64,000 nucleotides of DNA from Paramarasmius palmivorus (GCA_037176845.1 JAYKXP010000076.1:1-64000); one strand, 5' to 3'. Positions 33,572 through 47,665 are shown, counted from the stretch's first letter. Made by a program: numbers and translations. The notes: generated by a model not told the origin, from the sequence alone.

Positions 33572-35935
33572 CTATACAGCAAATGCCCCTTTCTCAACCT
33601 TGCAAACCGTTCCGTTCTTCGGTAATCTGCCAGCAAAATAGTCACGTTGAATCTGTCGGATACATTCCGACGGGAAGGAGGTTGAGCAGTGCTATCATGT
33701 TCATTTAGTTATAGCAAATTCGAAGATATTATACGAGATGACATACCCCAGGTCCATCTTGAATAGCCAACACTGACGAATCTGGCAGGAGCGAATTCAC
33801 CAGTACACCACTCGATAGCGGCGTAATCCTTGGTCTTGCATCAGGTATGTGGCGCGTGAATGAAAGGAAACAGAAACTTACGGGTCCGCCTGTAAAGAAT
33901 ACCGCATGAAAACCTTCACTCCTGGACAGGACAGCAAATTCACTTACTGTATTGCTAATCACTAATATCTTTCCATCGTCCTTCAATTTCCCATTCGCAT
34001 TCCCAAAATTGACATTATCCTCTTCTCTCCTCTTTACAGGCCACCATTCACACCCACCATCAGGCTCACCAACACCCGTACTTGCGCCAAAATGCCTAGA
34101 CACTGTATTGAGCGTGAACAATCCTTGCTCAGTGTAGTCTTCCGCGCTGGGATACGCTTCATCTGGAGGATAAGGCGGCGGTGAGTCCAAGCACGTTATA
34201 GCTTGCCTCTGAAGATCTGGCGTAAATGGGGGCAGAATGTCCGTGAAAGAGGTATTGGGACTAAGAGGCGGCGGAATATGAATGTTGTACAGAGCAGTGG
34301 CATTGCCTTTCATAGCCTCGGCAAAGTTTTGCGCAGTCGCTACCCAGTGCTTGGGATTCTGGAGCGAGATGAGGAGGAGAGCTACAAAAACATCATGTCA
34401 GGCAAGTGGTTGGGAGAAGCCTGAAGCCTAGAGATGTAATCACCTCGTGCAGTTCCGGACGTCAAGACACCTGGTCTATGGCCATCAGGTACTGGAATAG
34501 GACGACGAGCTGTTTCGTCGAAGAAGAATTCTAGCCGACGCTCAATAGCCTCAGGGAGTTCTCCTTGTGAAAGCGCCAGTGGACAGCGCTCTGGCCCAGC
34601 CTGATAATATGAATGATTCCATTTAGCATTCGCTCTGGATGAAGCTTGAAGCGCTGCGGTACCTCAGAGCAATCTTCCAGGAAAATTCCGTACGTTTTCT
34701 CTGCATCTAATAGCCAGTTTGCAGGCCATTTATGCGTGGGTTCAGCTAGGAGAGTCATATCAGTGAATGTCAATGACCGCTAGGATGGGCCTACTGGTTA
34801 GAAGAACGGGATTGACGACACCGTCGATGACAACCCGACCGATGCGCTCCGGGAACCTGTAGCATTGTATTAGTTTTTCCATGGAAAGAGCGGATTCTAG
34901 ACGCACAAATTGACCAAGAACGATCCAATGACAGTCCCATAGGATTCACCCCAATAGTTTCTGGGAGCTTGGATAAGTCATTACGGTCTTGACTGGGAAA
35001 TTTTCTTCTTACATCGGTGTATCCTTCCCATCTAATACCCTCGACATGAACTCGACATCTCTTGCTACTGTCGCCGAGCCCATATACGCCAATTCATCCC
35101 CCATACTGTCACGACAAATCCCACCCTGTGCACGCTTTAAGGAAAGAAGCTCCTCATATTGCAATAATAGTGCTTCACGAAGGTCCGGCGACGATAGGTC
35201 CTTGATAGAAGGTACAGTGATACCGCGCTCGACGACCGTGTTGGCAAACATGTCACGATAGCTTTGAATGTCGGAGAAGCAGCGTGTTGACGGGCTAGAC
35301 AATATCATACCGCTAAGTGAACGTCCCAGCGCATAGCAGAAAGCAAACGTACATCGTCTTTCCAACACCGCGAGGGTCAAAACCAACAAGATCCCAATCT
35401 TCCCCAATGATCTGGGCCATTTCGTCGCCTTTTTGCATCGCAAGATATGTCCCTGGATGTCCTGGACCACCAGGATTCATGAAACACGATTCCTTTCTTC
35501 GGATTTTTCTTCGCCTTATATCTCGCTATCGCAATCTTTGCCGTCCCAACAGTTTCATTAAAATGGTCTTTCGGTACGCTTTGAGTTTTGAAGCCGTTAG
35601 ATTCGCGGAACAGATATCGAAATCCAATGCACGTACATTAAGAAACCACACTCGACATTGTCCACGGCTGGTTCACAAGGGACGGATAAAAGGGTTCCTG
35701 GCTTGTCCGAGTATTTTGCACCCTCCGAGTCTGAATGCATGTGATGATGAGAAAGGTCGTATCGACCCATTGGCATTGGTGCTAGCCCAAAAAGCGCGAG
35801 GCAAAAGGTGAAGAGCAGGCATATCTGGATTTTTCTGCGTTTTCGGTTCTTGGGTGTAGGTGGTGGTACCGTGTCGGAGTCATCGACGTTCAGAGGTTGG
35901 TATTCCGAACCTTCACGCATTTCACGTAGCACCAA
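33572..35935 (-). CDS. Tripeptidyl-aminopeptidase-like alpha/beta hydrolase with an apparent 1-base frameshift
   Basis: The gene starts at 35935 (or at the internal Met of MREGSEYQPLN) and has a short basic N-terminus followed by one membrane segment, ICLLFTFCLALFGLA, so it is probably a type II membrane or secreted protein. Later landmarks: ECGFL then VPKDHFNETVGTAKIAIARYKA; the oxyanion-loop motif NPGGPGHPGTY (the family usually has GGPGGSGT); DWDLVGFDPRGVGKT; the nucleophile in NYWGESYGTVIGSF; and after the last intron GHCSTSFPSECI with the catalytic His, stop at 33572-33574. Between GIVF and MNPGG there is one extra base (35481 on the plus strand), which shifts the frame; no intron explains it. 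Either a sequencing error or a recently inactivated gene. Active-site Ser and His codons are intact. Confidence 0.75.
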
Positions 35936-36345
35936 GCAGTTGCTAGTGGTGATAGTAAGAGTGAAGAATCATAGCAGGGAGGATGACTGTGACAGCGGGT
36001 AGTGGATGATCGCAGCTAAGTATTAGGAAAGGGTCAGCGCCCTGAATTCTGTCGTTACTGGCATTACAGTACGTACGTAACACAATACACCGTTTAAGAG
36101 AATACAGTAGAATACACAGCTAGGTCAATTTAGAGTGTACAAATGTTCTACACTAGGCGTAGCCACGAAAGGGCGGCAGTAACAGGGATACAAAAAGGGA
36201 TATATCCCAGGTATGCGCTGTACAAGTTGCCATTCCAGCAGAGGAAGGTCAAGAAGTAAGCAGTCCCGTCTGTCTTTCTTGACCCAATAGTCCACCCAAT
36301 GGGAGTACTGTCCGTGTTGAAACAAGAAAATACCTGGCCAGCCCA

Positions 36346-37537
36346 TTAACCGCTTCCTTTCCTGTTTTTGCTTCCCTTCGGCCGTCCTCTCGGTCTCTTT
36401 CCCTGGGGCTGTCCATCAGCTCCAATCGTTGATGTCGAAGCTGCAGCCGGTGCGGGAGCAGGTCTCTTGTTATTTGCATTGATGTCGGTACCATTAGTGT
36501 TGGCGGGGGCGGGGACAGCGTTCAGTCTGCGTTCGTTTAGGTACCTGAGGCATTGTCAGTATAAAAACGATTCACTAATAAGCTAAATCTCACTGAGATG
36601 TTTTTTCATCCATCATAGACTGTAAACTCGGTAACGGGGTCTGCCCTAGTTCCTGGCGCAGCTTGTCGACTTGAAGTTTTGCTTTCGCGTATTCGCCTTC
36701 GGAAATTTGAAGAATTTTGGTTCGCAGTTCGGTGCATCTGGAAGCGGTGTCATCCAAGGGATACCGTACAGTTGGAGACGTCAACGAACTCTTTTTCGAT
36801 GCCAACTTGCAACATATCCACCTAGTGGCATAGTGAGCCAATGAAAGTACAGCATGGTTATAAATCAACCTTGTCACGATCCTCGTTCACTTGTCTCAAG
36901 CTCTCTAGCAGCCTTGCGCGTTCACTGTCGAGTCTACACATGGTCAAGTCAATACCAAGACAGAAACCAAAGGAACGTATATTATGTACTTGTTCTTTTG
37001 CTCCTTGACGTCTTGAATCGCCTTGCTCTTTTGCTCCAACAGCGCATGAGAGGAAAGTATATGTGCAGTGTGTAATTGAAGTGTCAAAGCGTGTTTCCTG
37101 AAGTAAGAACATGTTAAAAGCGACAAGCTAAAACCCAAAGACACACACTTCAGCTCTGCCGTCTTCGCCAAATGAACCAAATCTTTCGTCCAATCTCCTT
37201 GAGCAGTAATGCCATTGGCTGGTACTGAACTCGTCGAAGTCGCCGGCGTCGATGTTGAAGTAGAGCTCGATGGCACCGGTGCTGGTACTGGCGCTGGCGT
37301 ATTCACTGTTGAAGATGGCGCAACTGTGGTCTGCAGGCGAGGCTGACTCGTGCTCGCTGTCGGTTGTGGTTGAGGGGTATACGACTTGAAAGTTACATCC
37401 TTGGGCGCTACCGTCGTCGGCAGCTGTGCTGGAGTCGGTGTCGTCGTGGACACTGTCCTCGTCGTTGCTGCCGAAGGACTTGTGTAATGAACATAAGTGG
37501 TCGTCGTTCGAGGTGCACCTGTTGCAGCTGGCTGCAT
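36346..37537 (-). CDS. Low-complexity nuclear protein with coiled coil and C-terminal AT-hook
   Basis: Five or six exons. The N-terminal 130 residues (start proposed at 37537, MQPAATGAPRTTT) are rich in Thr, Ser and Pro. After an intron come charged helical exons (LLEQKSKAIQDVKEQKNK, then ARLLESLRQVNEDRDKVD and EYAKAKLQVDKLRQELGQ) that look like a coiled coil. The last exon contains KRPRGRPKGSKNRK, a classic AT-hook with GRP core and flanking basics, and ends at 36346-36348. It probably binds AT-rich DNA in the nucleus; the family is not known to me and no function is proposed. An upstream Met at 37645 would extend the N-terminus. Confidence 0.65.
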
Positions 37538-40500
37538 TGGTTGTTGTTTATCTCCGAGTCGAAATCGAGAAAATATCTTGGAATGATTGCTATCTTTGCG
37601 GATTCGTTTACTGGTATTTTTGGAGAAATCTCCGTCGAAAATCAAGAGGAAAAATAGGAAGAGACCGGTTTGCTGGCGGTTTCGGGGTCCTCCCTCCCGA
37701 CAGCGTGTCAGGAGGCTTTGTTGATACTTTGTTTGGCTTTTTCCCTTTTGACGCCCGGCAAGCGCTTGCGCTTTAGTATCTTGTAGGTGGTACAGGATCT
37801 CTTCCTCAGCTAGAAATCAGAAGACTGCTATTAGGTGAATTTTCTAGTAAGATAATCAAGGGATGCCAGAGAACCGGTCAAATTTGCCACCGGAACCAAT
37901 TGCAAAAGTCCAAGAATCATTCGATGTGGCATGAGTTTAACGTAGCACCTTGCTAGTCGGGCGAGTTTACTGCCGTCTAGTCTATCTAGCTGCTGTCCTA
38001 AATCTTGTACGTAGATTGAGCTGACCTAGGATTACATCGAAGGGGCCACACACTTCAAGACTACAAAATCGCAAACCGCCGAGCTTATCTTTATCTGATT
38101 GAGTTGAATACGAAATCTTGAACGACAACATATCTTCTCCGACGAGCGAACGAGTTTGAAACCCCTCACTAACCGGTTCGCCCACCCTAAGAGCACGACT
38201 CGCTCCGACAAACAAGCTCCTGATGCGCCTCGTCTCGTTCTATTAAACTTCCCCGGCGCCACAATTGCGATTCGAACGCCCTTACGGTTCATGGATGTAG
38301 TTTACATGACCGTGACTACAACTCCTAGATCGACACGATATCATGTCTGAGAAGGTGAGAAGAAGATGATCTCACCGGAAGTGAAGGGCCGTCGACAAAT
38401 GGAACGTAAAAATGCCAACTCGGAGATATACCAAGGATGAGAGCCTATACTGTGGATTAGATTCAAAGGCGGGAGCATGAGACTCTCTGGAGGGGCTCAC
38501 CTTGAGTATATGTCGCATACACTGGCCTTCGACGATAACTCTAGATACGCTCTCCGATGATCTGTTCCTCTGAATCTGATCGCAGCGGCGCTTGATTTCT
38601 CTTTCTTACCTAGCCTTGTCCCCGCACTTCTGCAATCTATGTAACAAAACCTGTCATTCGGACGGCTCCCCGCCGGTCCCTAAACGAACTTTCATTCCCG
38701 CTCATCCGTCGGCTAATTCCACTAATCTTCAATTATGCGGAGACCGTTCATATCTCTCTCATAGTACCCCATACACGGTCCTGGCCCGAGATCAACGTAC
38801 CGGTTCTTCAGCCCACCGGACTCCGATCATCATTCATGAAAGACTTTGAAAGCCAGAACGACTGCGAAGGGGTCTTTAGTGGTTTATGGCGATCAGCGGT
38901 GGACCTGAGATCTGCGAAGCTGTATATTTACTCACTATTACGCGGCCGTCTTGCGCTCTACGTACAAGCCAAACATTCTCGCAGAAAGTCCAAGACCGAC
39001 CATCCCGCTGCCCTGAACCCACTATTCAGTCGGTTTTCGGAATCCACCTTGAATCTACCTTCCAACGTGCATTCCTATGTGGACCACACTTGTCCGCAAT
39101 ACACAACCTGTCTCCGACTTCTTCAGCAGCGGGTTGACATAGCCTAGGCCCTAGGAGACTTCTCAAATGTTTGATGAACCATAACCGAGCCACACTCACC
39201 GTGTCGTACAAAAACATTCCCCACTCGAGTCCAGCAGCAACCTCTCCTCCAAAGCCACCAATTCCGGGAAGCAACGCATCGTGGGGGTTGTAAGCGCGCC
39301 TCGTTCCCCGCCTCATGTTATATATCAAGCGCCCGACGTTATTCTTATCACTCAGGTGATCAAGCGCTGCGCCTACACACTGCAAGCGCCACCATTCTCA
39401 CCCATTCAACTGGACCGGCTCAATGTCCGAATCGAGCCTCATGTCTTCGTCATGTCGGCTGAAGAGCTGTATGGCGTACCAGAAGCAGGGTTCTCGGACA
39501 GCCTTGTCAATAAAAAGTCGTACGATTCTGGTGTTTTGGTGTTCTGATGTTCTTGGCTGTTGCTGAAAGGCCGGAAATTGACATAAAGTATCGCAGCAGG
39601 CAACCTGTGGCGGGGTCCCAGAAAAGGCTAAGGACTTTAATCACCTGTTCATCTGGCGACAGCACACTTTCTAAGGCGGCAACGAACTGGTTTGCAAGGA
39701 GATAAACACGCACCTTCGACAAGATTAGTGACAAGCCTCTCCTGATCAGCGTGTTCAAGCGTATGTTCTTATCGTGGCGATATCCTGTACACTACCGAGT
39801 CATTATTAGAATTCATCAGTGTCAGCTGAACACACTGCTGCAGGTAGTGACTCACTGGAAGCGTCATGGGTGCTATATTGTCGATGTGGAAGATTCCAAG
39901 CCCTCGAAAGGTCCTTCCGGTTTTCGATGATTCGAGTCATTTCTAGCAAGATATTCGGAATCGAGGAGGGTATCTTCGGAAAAGGACCGGTTTGTTTTCG
40001 TGAACAGCTGTTGAGCTTCCCGTGGGGGGTATTGGTTCGAACAGCGAGGTTTTCACCTATTCTTCTCCATAGAATTCCTCTCCGTTCAGCCCTGTGGTGC
40101 GTATAGGCACTTTCGGTTGATTATTGGTATATCGCGTGAATGACTGTCATAAGCAAAGAGAGGCATCACAAACCCAAACAAAATCATCGCCACCAGGCAA
40201 CCTTTTGATGCTGACTGATTTTCTTCTTATCAGCACTAATCAATCTCAGCTGGGATGGAAAATCCAATTCTCTAGAGAATCAAGGTCCGCTTTTGCTATC
40301 GGATCATGGTTTTCATCCACAAACCCTGTGGTTTGGAGCAAAGGAATCAATGGATTTTACAGGAAAAGTAAGTTGGAGCCTTAGTGCCCAACTTTACGGT
40401 TCTTCGCTTATGCCGACGAGTTGTCGGTTTTCATCTGGCAGCTCGATACCGTTCTCCAGCGTTGCCCTTGGCTCTACTTAAGAGGCGGAATTTTCATGCA

Positions 40501-43500
40501 CGAATGGACAATTGAACAGTATATCCGCCTATCCCACTCTTTAACCATTACCAAGCGAATCGGCTCGTCTCATGAACCAATCGTTTCAAGGCCGCCTCTG
40601 CGAGTAAAATCCGCCATTCCGCGTCGATCGTTCGTCCTGAAAGGACCGCAATTCCGAATATATTTGTCAAGGCTGCCTGAATGAATTGTGCGGATGTTTC
40701 ATTGGATTGAATACTCAGTTGGCATAAACGGCCCTGATTCTGCGACACCTTCGGGCCCTGGAAGTTTGTCCGGCACTGGCATCCTCAAGGCCTGACCGCT
40801 TTCCGAAGTTCTGAGATCCCTTGCCTGCAAAAATGAAACTTACCACCTGATTCAACTCTCAACCCGCAAAGCCCCGGCATAGGTGCATCATGGAACCTTT
40901 GAAACCTGTATTCAAGCTGGCATGTGATAATTTGAGGGGCTAATTCTCTATAGCTTATCCATAGCTCCAGTCGCATTCCATACACGATTCCGTTCGATTT
41001 TTCAAGGGCACTATAGATCTCAAAGATTCGCTAATACGGCCGCTATACCGGGCACTGTAATTCCTCGTTCTGATTCGACCTAGAGGATTATGAACCCACA
41101 AACTGTTTGCACATCAAACATCCTAGACTGACCCCAATGTTATTTCGTAGTTTTGCAGACCGGGTTTGTTATGAGCAGCTTGCCTACCTTGTCATTTGCG
41201 CTCGCTGCCATGGGTCTTCACCTTCGATTTCTTAACTTGCCGTATATGCTATCTGTGGCATGATAGCTACGGGCTCAATGCGGCTTGATGTCAACACGCT
41301 CGTCCCAACGAACGCATACTTGATCATATGCTACTTGAACGCGCTAGCAGTAAACACATCAGGGTACTAAATAACAGATATGGTCTTTCATGCATATAGC
41401 TCTAGCGTGATCTATGAAAACGATGGCCACGAGACGCCAACGAGTACGAAACATCTCTTTGAGTATCGACGTCATCTTTCTAGATTGTCTGTTATAGGAA
41501 TGTCCATGTGAAGTATGCTAACATACGCAGTAGTTCTCAGATGACGCTAGGACCAAAGGCTTGGATACAATCACATCGTATGAACCGAATGAACCACCGG
41601 TTCGTATAGGTGGCGCCGCCATTTTGTCCAAAGCGCGTGACGTCACGCGTCGCAGCAGTGCTGATGTCATTGAGCGCTTTGAACATCGACGTCAAGCAGT
41701 TGCGTAGACTTATTTCGTGTGAGAATGGAAGGCGCTAGTACAGGTGGTAGAATTCCGGTATTCCGGTGGACAGGCAATCCAGAATAATGTTCAATCGGAA
41801 ACCAAGGGTTCAGTCAAGGTTCGGTTCTTGCAAGTGTCTAGAGTGCAACCGCAAGTTAACCGAGAGGCGTTGAGCTGGGATATTGGCATGCCATGGGAAT
41901 GGGAGCATCATGATACTGAATCAAGAGAATGCGACTAAACTTGTAATGATTCTCCCGCGTCCCAATTGATCTCAAGGCAACCAACTTCGGGTACCTGACG
42001 TTCAACGTCAGATTTCAAGTGAATACCTGGAGCGCCGTCATACAGTGTTGCATCAAGACCAAGTGCCTGGTGGCAGTGGACACCGAAAACGACGTGAAAA
42101 CCCAAAATACGTGAGGAACATCATTGTGGAGTAAGGGGACTTTGAGATGTTCGTCGACCCAATACTGTATGTGATGATGGGTATCACCGCAGCATGCAGA
42201 GTCACGGTCACGGTAATCATCCTCGTCATACAGCACGAGGTTCGCTTGGCAGACCACCCTTTAGAATGTTCATCCTCAGTGGGGTTCATCGACGCGATTC
42301 AGGCCTATTCTCTATGTCCTCCACGATTTGTCGCTAGCCTTGTGAAACTGACGATTAAAATTCATACATCCACGCGACTCCAACCAAAGGTAGAAATGTA
42401 TCAGTATGGACATGGGTGAGTAAACAAACCGTGGAATTGCTCCGTGATATCGCGTGAGTGACAAAGCTATCGTTTGGCCACTGTGTTCTAATGACCGAAA
42501 AGAGTATCTTGATCCAGGTGAGCATTCCTCGGGCTTGATACGTGTATTCAAATGACTCATTGTCTCCATTTATCTATATCAGAATCCGTACAAGGTATAG
42601 TGGTTCAAATGTGTCACTGGTGTTGAGCAGAAAGAGCGTAGTTATCAAAACGTACCTTAGCCACTGATATGTACTATCAAAGCTCAGATAACTCTGAATC
42701 TAATGCTTTTGAATCATCCGTTCGTCATCGCCCATTTCTCCTGCTAGAGCTCGCAAGTATAGATCTGCCACATCCGTTCTCCATAGAAGGTCCGAGCCAT
42801 ACTTGGTAGTCTTGTGGAGGTCAGATAGGCCGGTTCATGGATGCATTGGGGCCAAGAACCAAGGAACTTAGCCGAGCACAGGAGATATGAGCCGGTGGAT
42901 CAACTCGATTCCCGAAGATTTTGGTGAGATTTTCGGTTTGTTTTCGGTGGTGAACAGTCTGAGTCAAGGAGGAACGCACTGAGCATGCCACGACAGCCTA
43001 CACTGCCACCACGTGTTATTGCTATCATTAGCGCCCAATAAACTCCCCTTGACGCGGACGGATCGACAGACTCCCTGTTCTTTGTGAAAACAGTTCTCTT
43101 ACTGGCTCAAATTATCTCATCCTCGCAGCTCAAGAAGAATACAGCTTATATGTGTCATATGTACTCAAGTTGAAATGTCTTGCATTTCGCCGCAGTCTCG
43201 GCGAGACGCAACAAGAGTACATGAGCAGATGCCAGACAGGTGACATGCAGTAGCAGACGCTCAGTATATCTGAAAGTGCTCTCCGTGGTTTATCCTTCCC
43301 ATGGTCATACACCTCTGACCTGAAAACAGTAACAGGTTCCTCCAGCAAAACCATGACTCGGAGAAACTAATTTCTGCCGGAGAATTAGATGCTTTGCGGT
43401 GGCTTTCATATCGGCAGATCTTCATAAGAAATAGACGTTTGGAAAATCTACTAGAACATGTCAAAGCGCGCACAAACCGCAACGAACGTTGAACGCAGTC

Positions 43501-45180
43501 ACGAGAACCAACACGATTGGCATGGACAACCACCTATGCTCCTGGCCTATATGGAAGGCGACGATAATGCGGAGTATACAATTAAGGGACATATACAGCG
43601 ACGTAGGGAATATCACCAGCAGGCACTTCACAACACATGAGTATAGATTTGCTGTGTTCAGATAAATCATCGCGGAAGATGTGCGAGCCTAACGCGGCGA
43701 GGCTTGGACCTCGTGCGAGTCCGACAGTAGCCGCTCCTCTTCTGCCAGCACCTGAAGTACTAAGCTTAGAACGCCTCGAAGAATGCAAGGCTAATATCCC
43801 AGACCATCTGACAAGTGAGTTTACGTGGAATCCAACACCGTGACGAGTTTAGCTCCGCACGCAATTTCCATGCACCAGAAGTCTCTTCTCCAACGTCGAT
43901 AGAAACGGATATCAACCACTACACTAGATACCCGCGATTATCAAGGGTTCGGTCAAAAAAATGTTGCGGTGGACTTGCGTGAGTATCCTGCTGAGGCGGA
44001 GGACGACAAGTGAATTATTTAGATGCCGGACGAGCGCTATGAAAGCTGATTGGACGCTCACAGTGATAAGGTTGGACCGGGCTGGGTCTTGGGATCACAT
44101 AACCGAGCGCTGCGGGGTTGTCGTCAAGTTTGAGGTTTAAGCCAGTGTGGGGTTAATCCTCCAGGAATAGGTCGATCGATCCTTGACACTAGTCGCCCTG
44201 AACTCAAGGAGACATCGACAAAGAAGAAAGCCTCAAAGAAATCTAGCCCATGCTTCCTACGGTCCGCACAAAGAAGGCATTCCACTTGCACGCATCTCGC
44301 AAGTCATATGAATCAGATTGGTCGCGGCTTCGGACGCTCGAGAAAGAAAGAACAAAGAGAACTCTTGAACACGAGAAAATGTCGGGTGGGCGTCTCTCCG
44401 CAGACATCGCAAGAACCAGTTCGATTGATGCCACGAGGAGGTTCACTTTAGAACACGAGCGGCTGATCCAGAGATATGACTGATGGTGAACCACGATTAG
44501 CCGGAACAGGTCATTCTGCTCTTAAAGAACCTGATCACTAAGAACATGGAAGAGGCGAGTGCGAGTTACTATGAGAAAAGCAATCGCGCCATCAGTTCTG
44601 TCAGCTTCCGAGTCAGCATTGCTCGAATCTTTGTGATGGAAATCAAAAGCTGATAGATATATGACTCACAGACGTACGCATGTAGGTGCATGTCCGGGGT
44701 TGATTTGAACCCTGTTGCCCGGTCCTCGGCATCGAACCGTGTCGAACGTGAAATGTGAGTATTGTCGAGGCAAACATGAAAGGATCGCACTATCCATTAT
44801 TCATTGATCTTCAATAAATTCATCGATTTCGGTTTGAGGGGGTCGATCACGATCGAGTATGAGATAACCGAGTAGTTTTCGTCGTTAAGAAAAGCGCGTG
44901 CCGAGGCTTGATACATAGTGAACACGGCGAATACAGGGCAGTTATAGATAGCAACAAGGCGCTTTAAGCAGGCATGAAGTCAAAGAGCGCTTCAAAAATA
45001 GAGAAGATGACGCCTAGGGGATCCTCGGATATGACGAGGTCAACGTGACAATGCCTATTTTCAGAGACATGGATACTGGAAACGAAGCTTATTCCAGCAG
45101 CACGACTAGAGTGAGGGTTTGGTGTGGTACTGAGAGCGTAGCGCTGAATCAACGAGTTCTAGCCCATCACTCCGCTGCCA
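37538..45180. other. Gene-poor region, no recognisable genes
   Basis: 7.6 kb with only short, overlapping open frames on both strands (longest about 120 codons), none with a family motif I can name. No long repeat, LTR, tRNA or reverse transcriptase motif was found by reading. It may be decayed transposon sequence or a lineage-specific non-coding stretch. Its right edge is the target duplication of the complete 12-kb transposon. Confidence 0.5.
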
Positions 45181-45186
45181 GAGTCT
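45181..45186 (+). repeat. Target-site duplication, left (GAGTCT)
   Basis: Directly precedes the left inverted repeat and equals 57297-57302, directly after the right one. Confidence 0.85.
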
Positions 45187-45213
45187 TATGGAAGGCCGGA
45201 CTGTCACGCTCAG
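45187..45213 (+). repeat. Left terminal inverted repeat, copy 2
   Basis: 27 bases; matches the reverse complement of 57270-57296 except for C versus T at position 21. Confidence 0.88.
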
Positions 45214-45425
45214 TTAGGACGTATCTACCTTGGTACAGTTAACAAACATGGAAATGGGACCCCGGACACCATGTTTTGGATTTTTTTTTTTGGTAACGAC
45301 GCGCCGCCAGTGGCAAGTTGCAAGTTGAATTGGACACTGGTAAAGTATTGTAGATAAAATGAAGATACATACTGGAAACTTGAATTATACCTCCGGTCTG
45401 GCTACTTTGGATCTACTGTCTTATC

Positions 45426-47610
45426 TCAATTTAAATCATCCTGCACAAAGGTCATAGAAGCCGTGACAGGAATCGGAATATCCAATCCTGTGTGGCCCGA
45501 GAGTGTTAGTTCGCCTACTCGCGACTCAAGTTCCTCAGCAATTTCCTTCAGATTGGGGATCTTATCCGTCCAACGTGAGATTTTGCAGAGACAATGTTCT
45601 GCTCCGATAACGTTATCTTGCTTCGCACCCTAATTTATCTCCCTCCATTCCGGTATGCAGGACTTTCCAGATAAGCCTTCAAAAGCATGTAAGAGAAACT
45701 AATACGCATCTTCACTAATCATATTGAAGCCAATCAGCTTCACCTTTGAAGGCACCAAGCTAGCCAAGGCGGCATGAGACATTTTGTGAATTTAGGACAA
45801 TGTTGGGGAAAGGAATAACTGCAAGACAAAGTGCTAGCGATTGACCAGTGTCAGAGCATGTGAGGCACCTATTGAAGCCCGCAATTTTTCCAGCTGATCA
45901 CTTACTCAATCGTTATCTGTCCTGAATTCGCGATTTTGAGAGCACGCGCAATATTGGTGCAATCGAATCAGATCTCCGAGAAACTCCTGTCCATTTCTCG
46001 CATATTGTATTGTCCAATAGGCGGAACACTTGTCTCATAGGGCGTTGTCTAAGCTGCTTTTCGGGGAAATTGTTTCAACCCACGAGTTGTATGTTTGAGT
46101 GTTGCAGAACTTAGCATGTTGGATGGCGGGCCCATACCATCCCCAGCATTCGCATAACGAAAATGCCCTGAGATCTAGCGCCTCAGAGAAACCTTACATG
46201 CTCAGGCGATATCTGAACGATCTGGTCTGCGACATGCCAAGACCTGATTGTGTATCTGGGCACTAAGAAATGTGATGCAGACGTTGCAATGTTGCCGACC
46301 AAAACGAGACCTACTACCCGCCTTCTGTGTAAAAAGGCTAGGAACCGCGATGTTTTTTTATAACTTGACCACCATTTCCATACCAAGAAAATACAAGGTG
46401 TGACATCATATTTGGGGTTTATTGTCGCACACCCTCGGCATATCTCATTCATCAATAACTAAGCTTACCCTGTGCGTTTGGCGGATGGATACAGCATAGA
46501 TCTGATCTGGACTGAGGCAAGTATCTCCCTGTGCGGATATCTATGCCCATGGTAGATTAGCGACATGTAGGTTCTGCAGTATGGCGTCTTGATGCCGTAG
46601 CCCGCCGCGATTTGCAGGGGAGATAGCGCCAATCGCCCGAAGGAAAGATGGCTTCGACCAATATTAATGCTTCACGGGATGTCAAAACTTGACAAAAGCT
46701 AGCCACATCGCCTTTTAGATAGTAGCGAGTGATTGGATTGCTCTGCTGCTTGGGTTAGACCTTTCTACTCCCTGATACTCGTCATCAGACATTCGTCCGT
46801 CCAGCTATAACTCTGTAATATTTCCTTTATGGAATGCATAGCCGAAACACATGCCGCGTCCCAGAACCTGCGACTTCCTGAAGCCCATAATCGAACGTGT
46901 GGAGAGATGACAGTTCTGGATCTTCCCGAATGTTTTTGCAATCCTCTTGACCGACATCTTGAGACAGCGTCATTCCATCGCCCTTACGCCGCCTTTGGAA
47001 GACGAAAGTATCAATTCTGGCGGAGAAGAATATGACTCATCATCCAACCCCTCGGCAAGTGCTGAAGGATTGCCCCTCGTACAACAGTCCCTCAGAAGAT
47101 ACACTTGTATCTCGCGCTTCCTGGCACTTTGTTTTCTTCCAGGCTCTTGGTCGAAACCGTTTGGCTCTGAACTTCCGAAGTAAGCATTGCAAGGAACTCA
47201 AATGAAGCGCGTCGTTCAAGGACCTGGTTTGCAGCAGGGGAGAGCGTCATCTCCACCATCGATACATTTTCCTTGAGGGACAAAGGCCCTCTGAAAAGTG
47301 AGAGTCCCTGCGCAACCCATAAGGTTGATGGAATTGGCCGGAGAAAATTGGAGCATCCGGCGGCTTTACCTCTTGACGCCTGCATTGTTGATCGTAAAGC
47401 ATGAGATCTTGCATACAGATCCACCATGGAAAAATTTGCCGGTAATGGTTGCTCAAGAATTATTCGGTCCTTGAACTTAGTCTGTGTTACATATTTAAGA
47501 AGCATTGAGCATTCAAACAAAACGAATATCGAATAAGATGAGAAGAGAGCGGCATTCCTGGCGACGAACTGCAGCGGAGTCCCATAGTTTAAGCGTATAG
47601 CATGGGTGGA
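45426..47610 (-). CDS. Unrecognised multi-exon coding region in the left arm of the transposon
   Basis: Several open exons read leftward: about 47603-47092 (HAIRLNYGTPLQFVARNAAL onward, then LPANFSMVDLYARSHALR), a segment near 46500-46690 (LSPLQIAAGYGIKTPYCRTY), one near 46183-46455, and a last exon from about 45624 (RWTDKIPNLKEIAEELESR) to the stop at 45426-45428. Their borders could not all be fixed, and no family was recognised. A donor near 47695 and an acceptor near 47604 would join the first of these in frame with the chromodomain gene upstream, so this may be the C-terminal part of that protein and not a separate gene. It belongs to the transposon by position; copy 1 of this part lies outside the window. 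Without a second copy its sequence accuracy cannot be judged. Confidence 0.4.
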
Positions 47611-47665
47611 CTGGCACTCTCAAAGGTCTGAGAGAGCAACCTTGGAAGCGAAAACACAGAGCTAA

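Noticed and set aside
38592..40684. Cluster of plus-strand frames of 60-100 codons as a gene
   Set aside because: No motif, no consistent splice joins, and overlapping frames of equal length on the other strand.
44660..44740. tRNA-like B-box (GGTTCAAATC on the minus strand)
   Set aside because: Flanking bases do not form a T-stem or acceptor stem.
45279..45292. Poly-T tract as a retroposon tail
   Set aside because: It lies inside the transposon, with no retroposed body or target duplication beside it.
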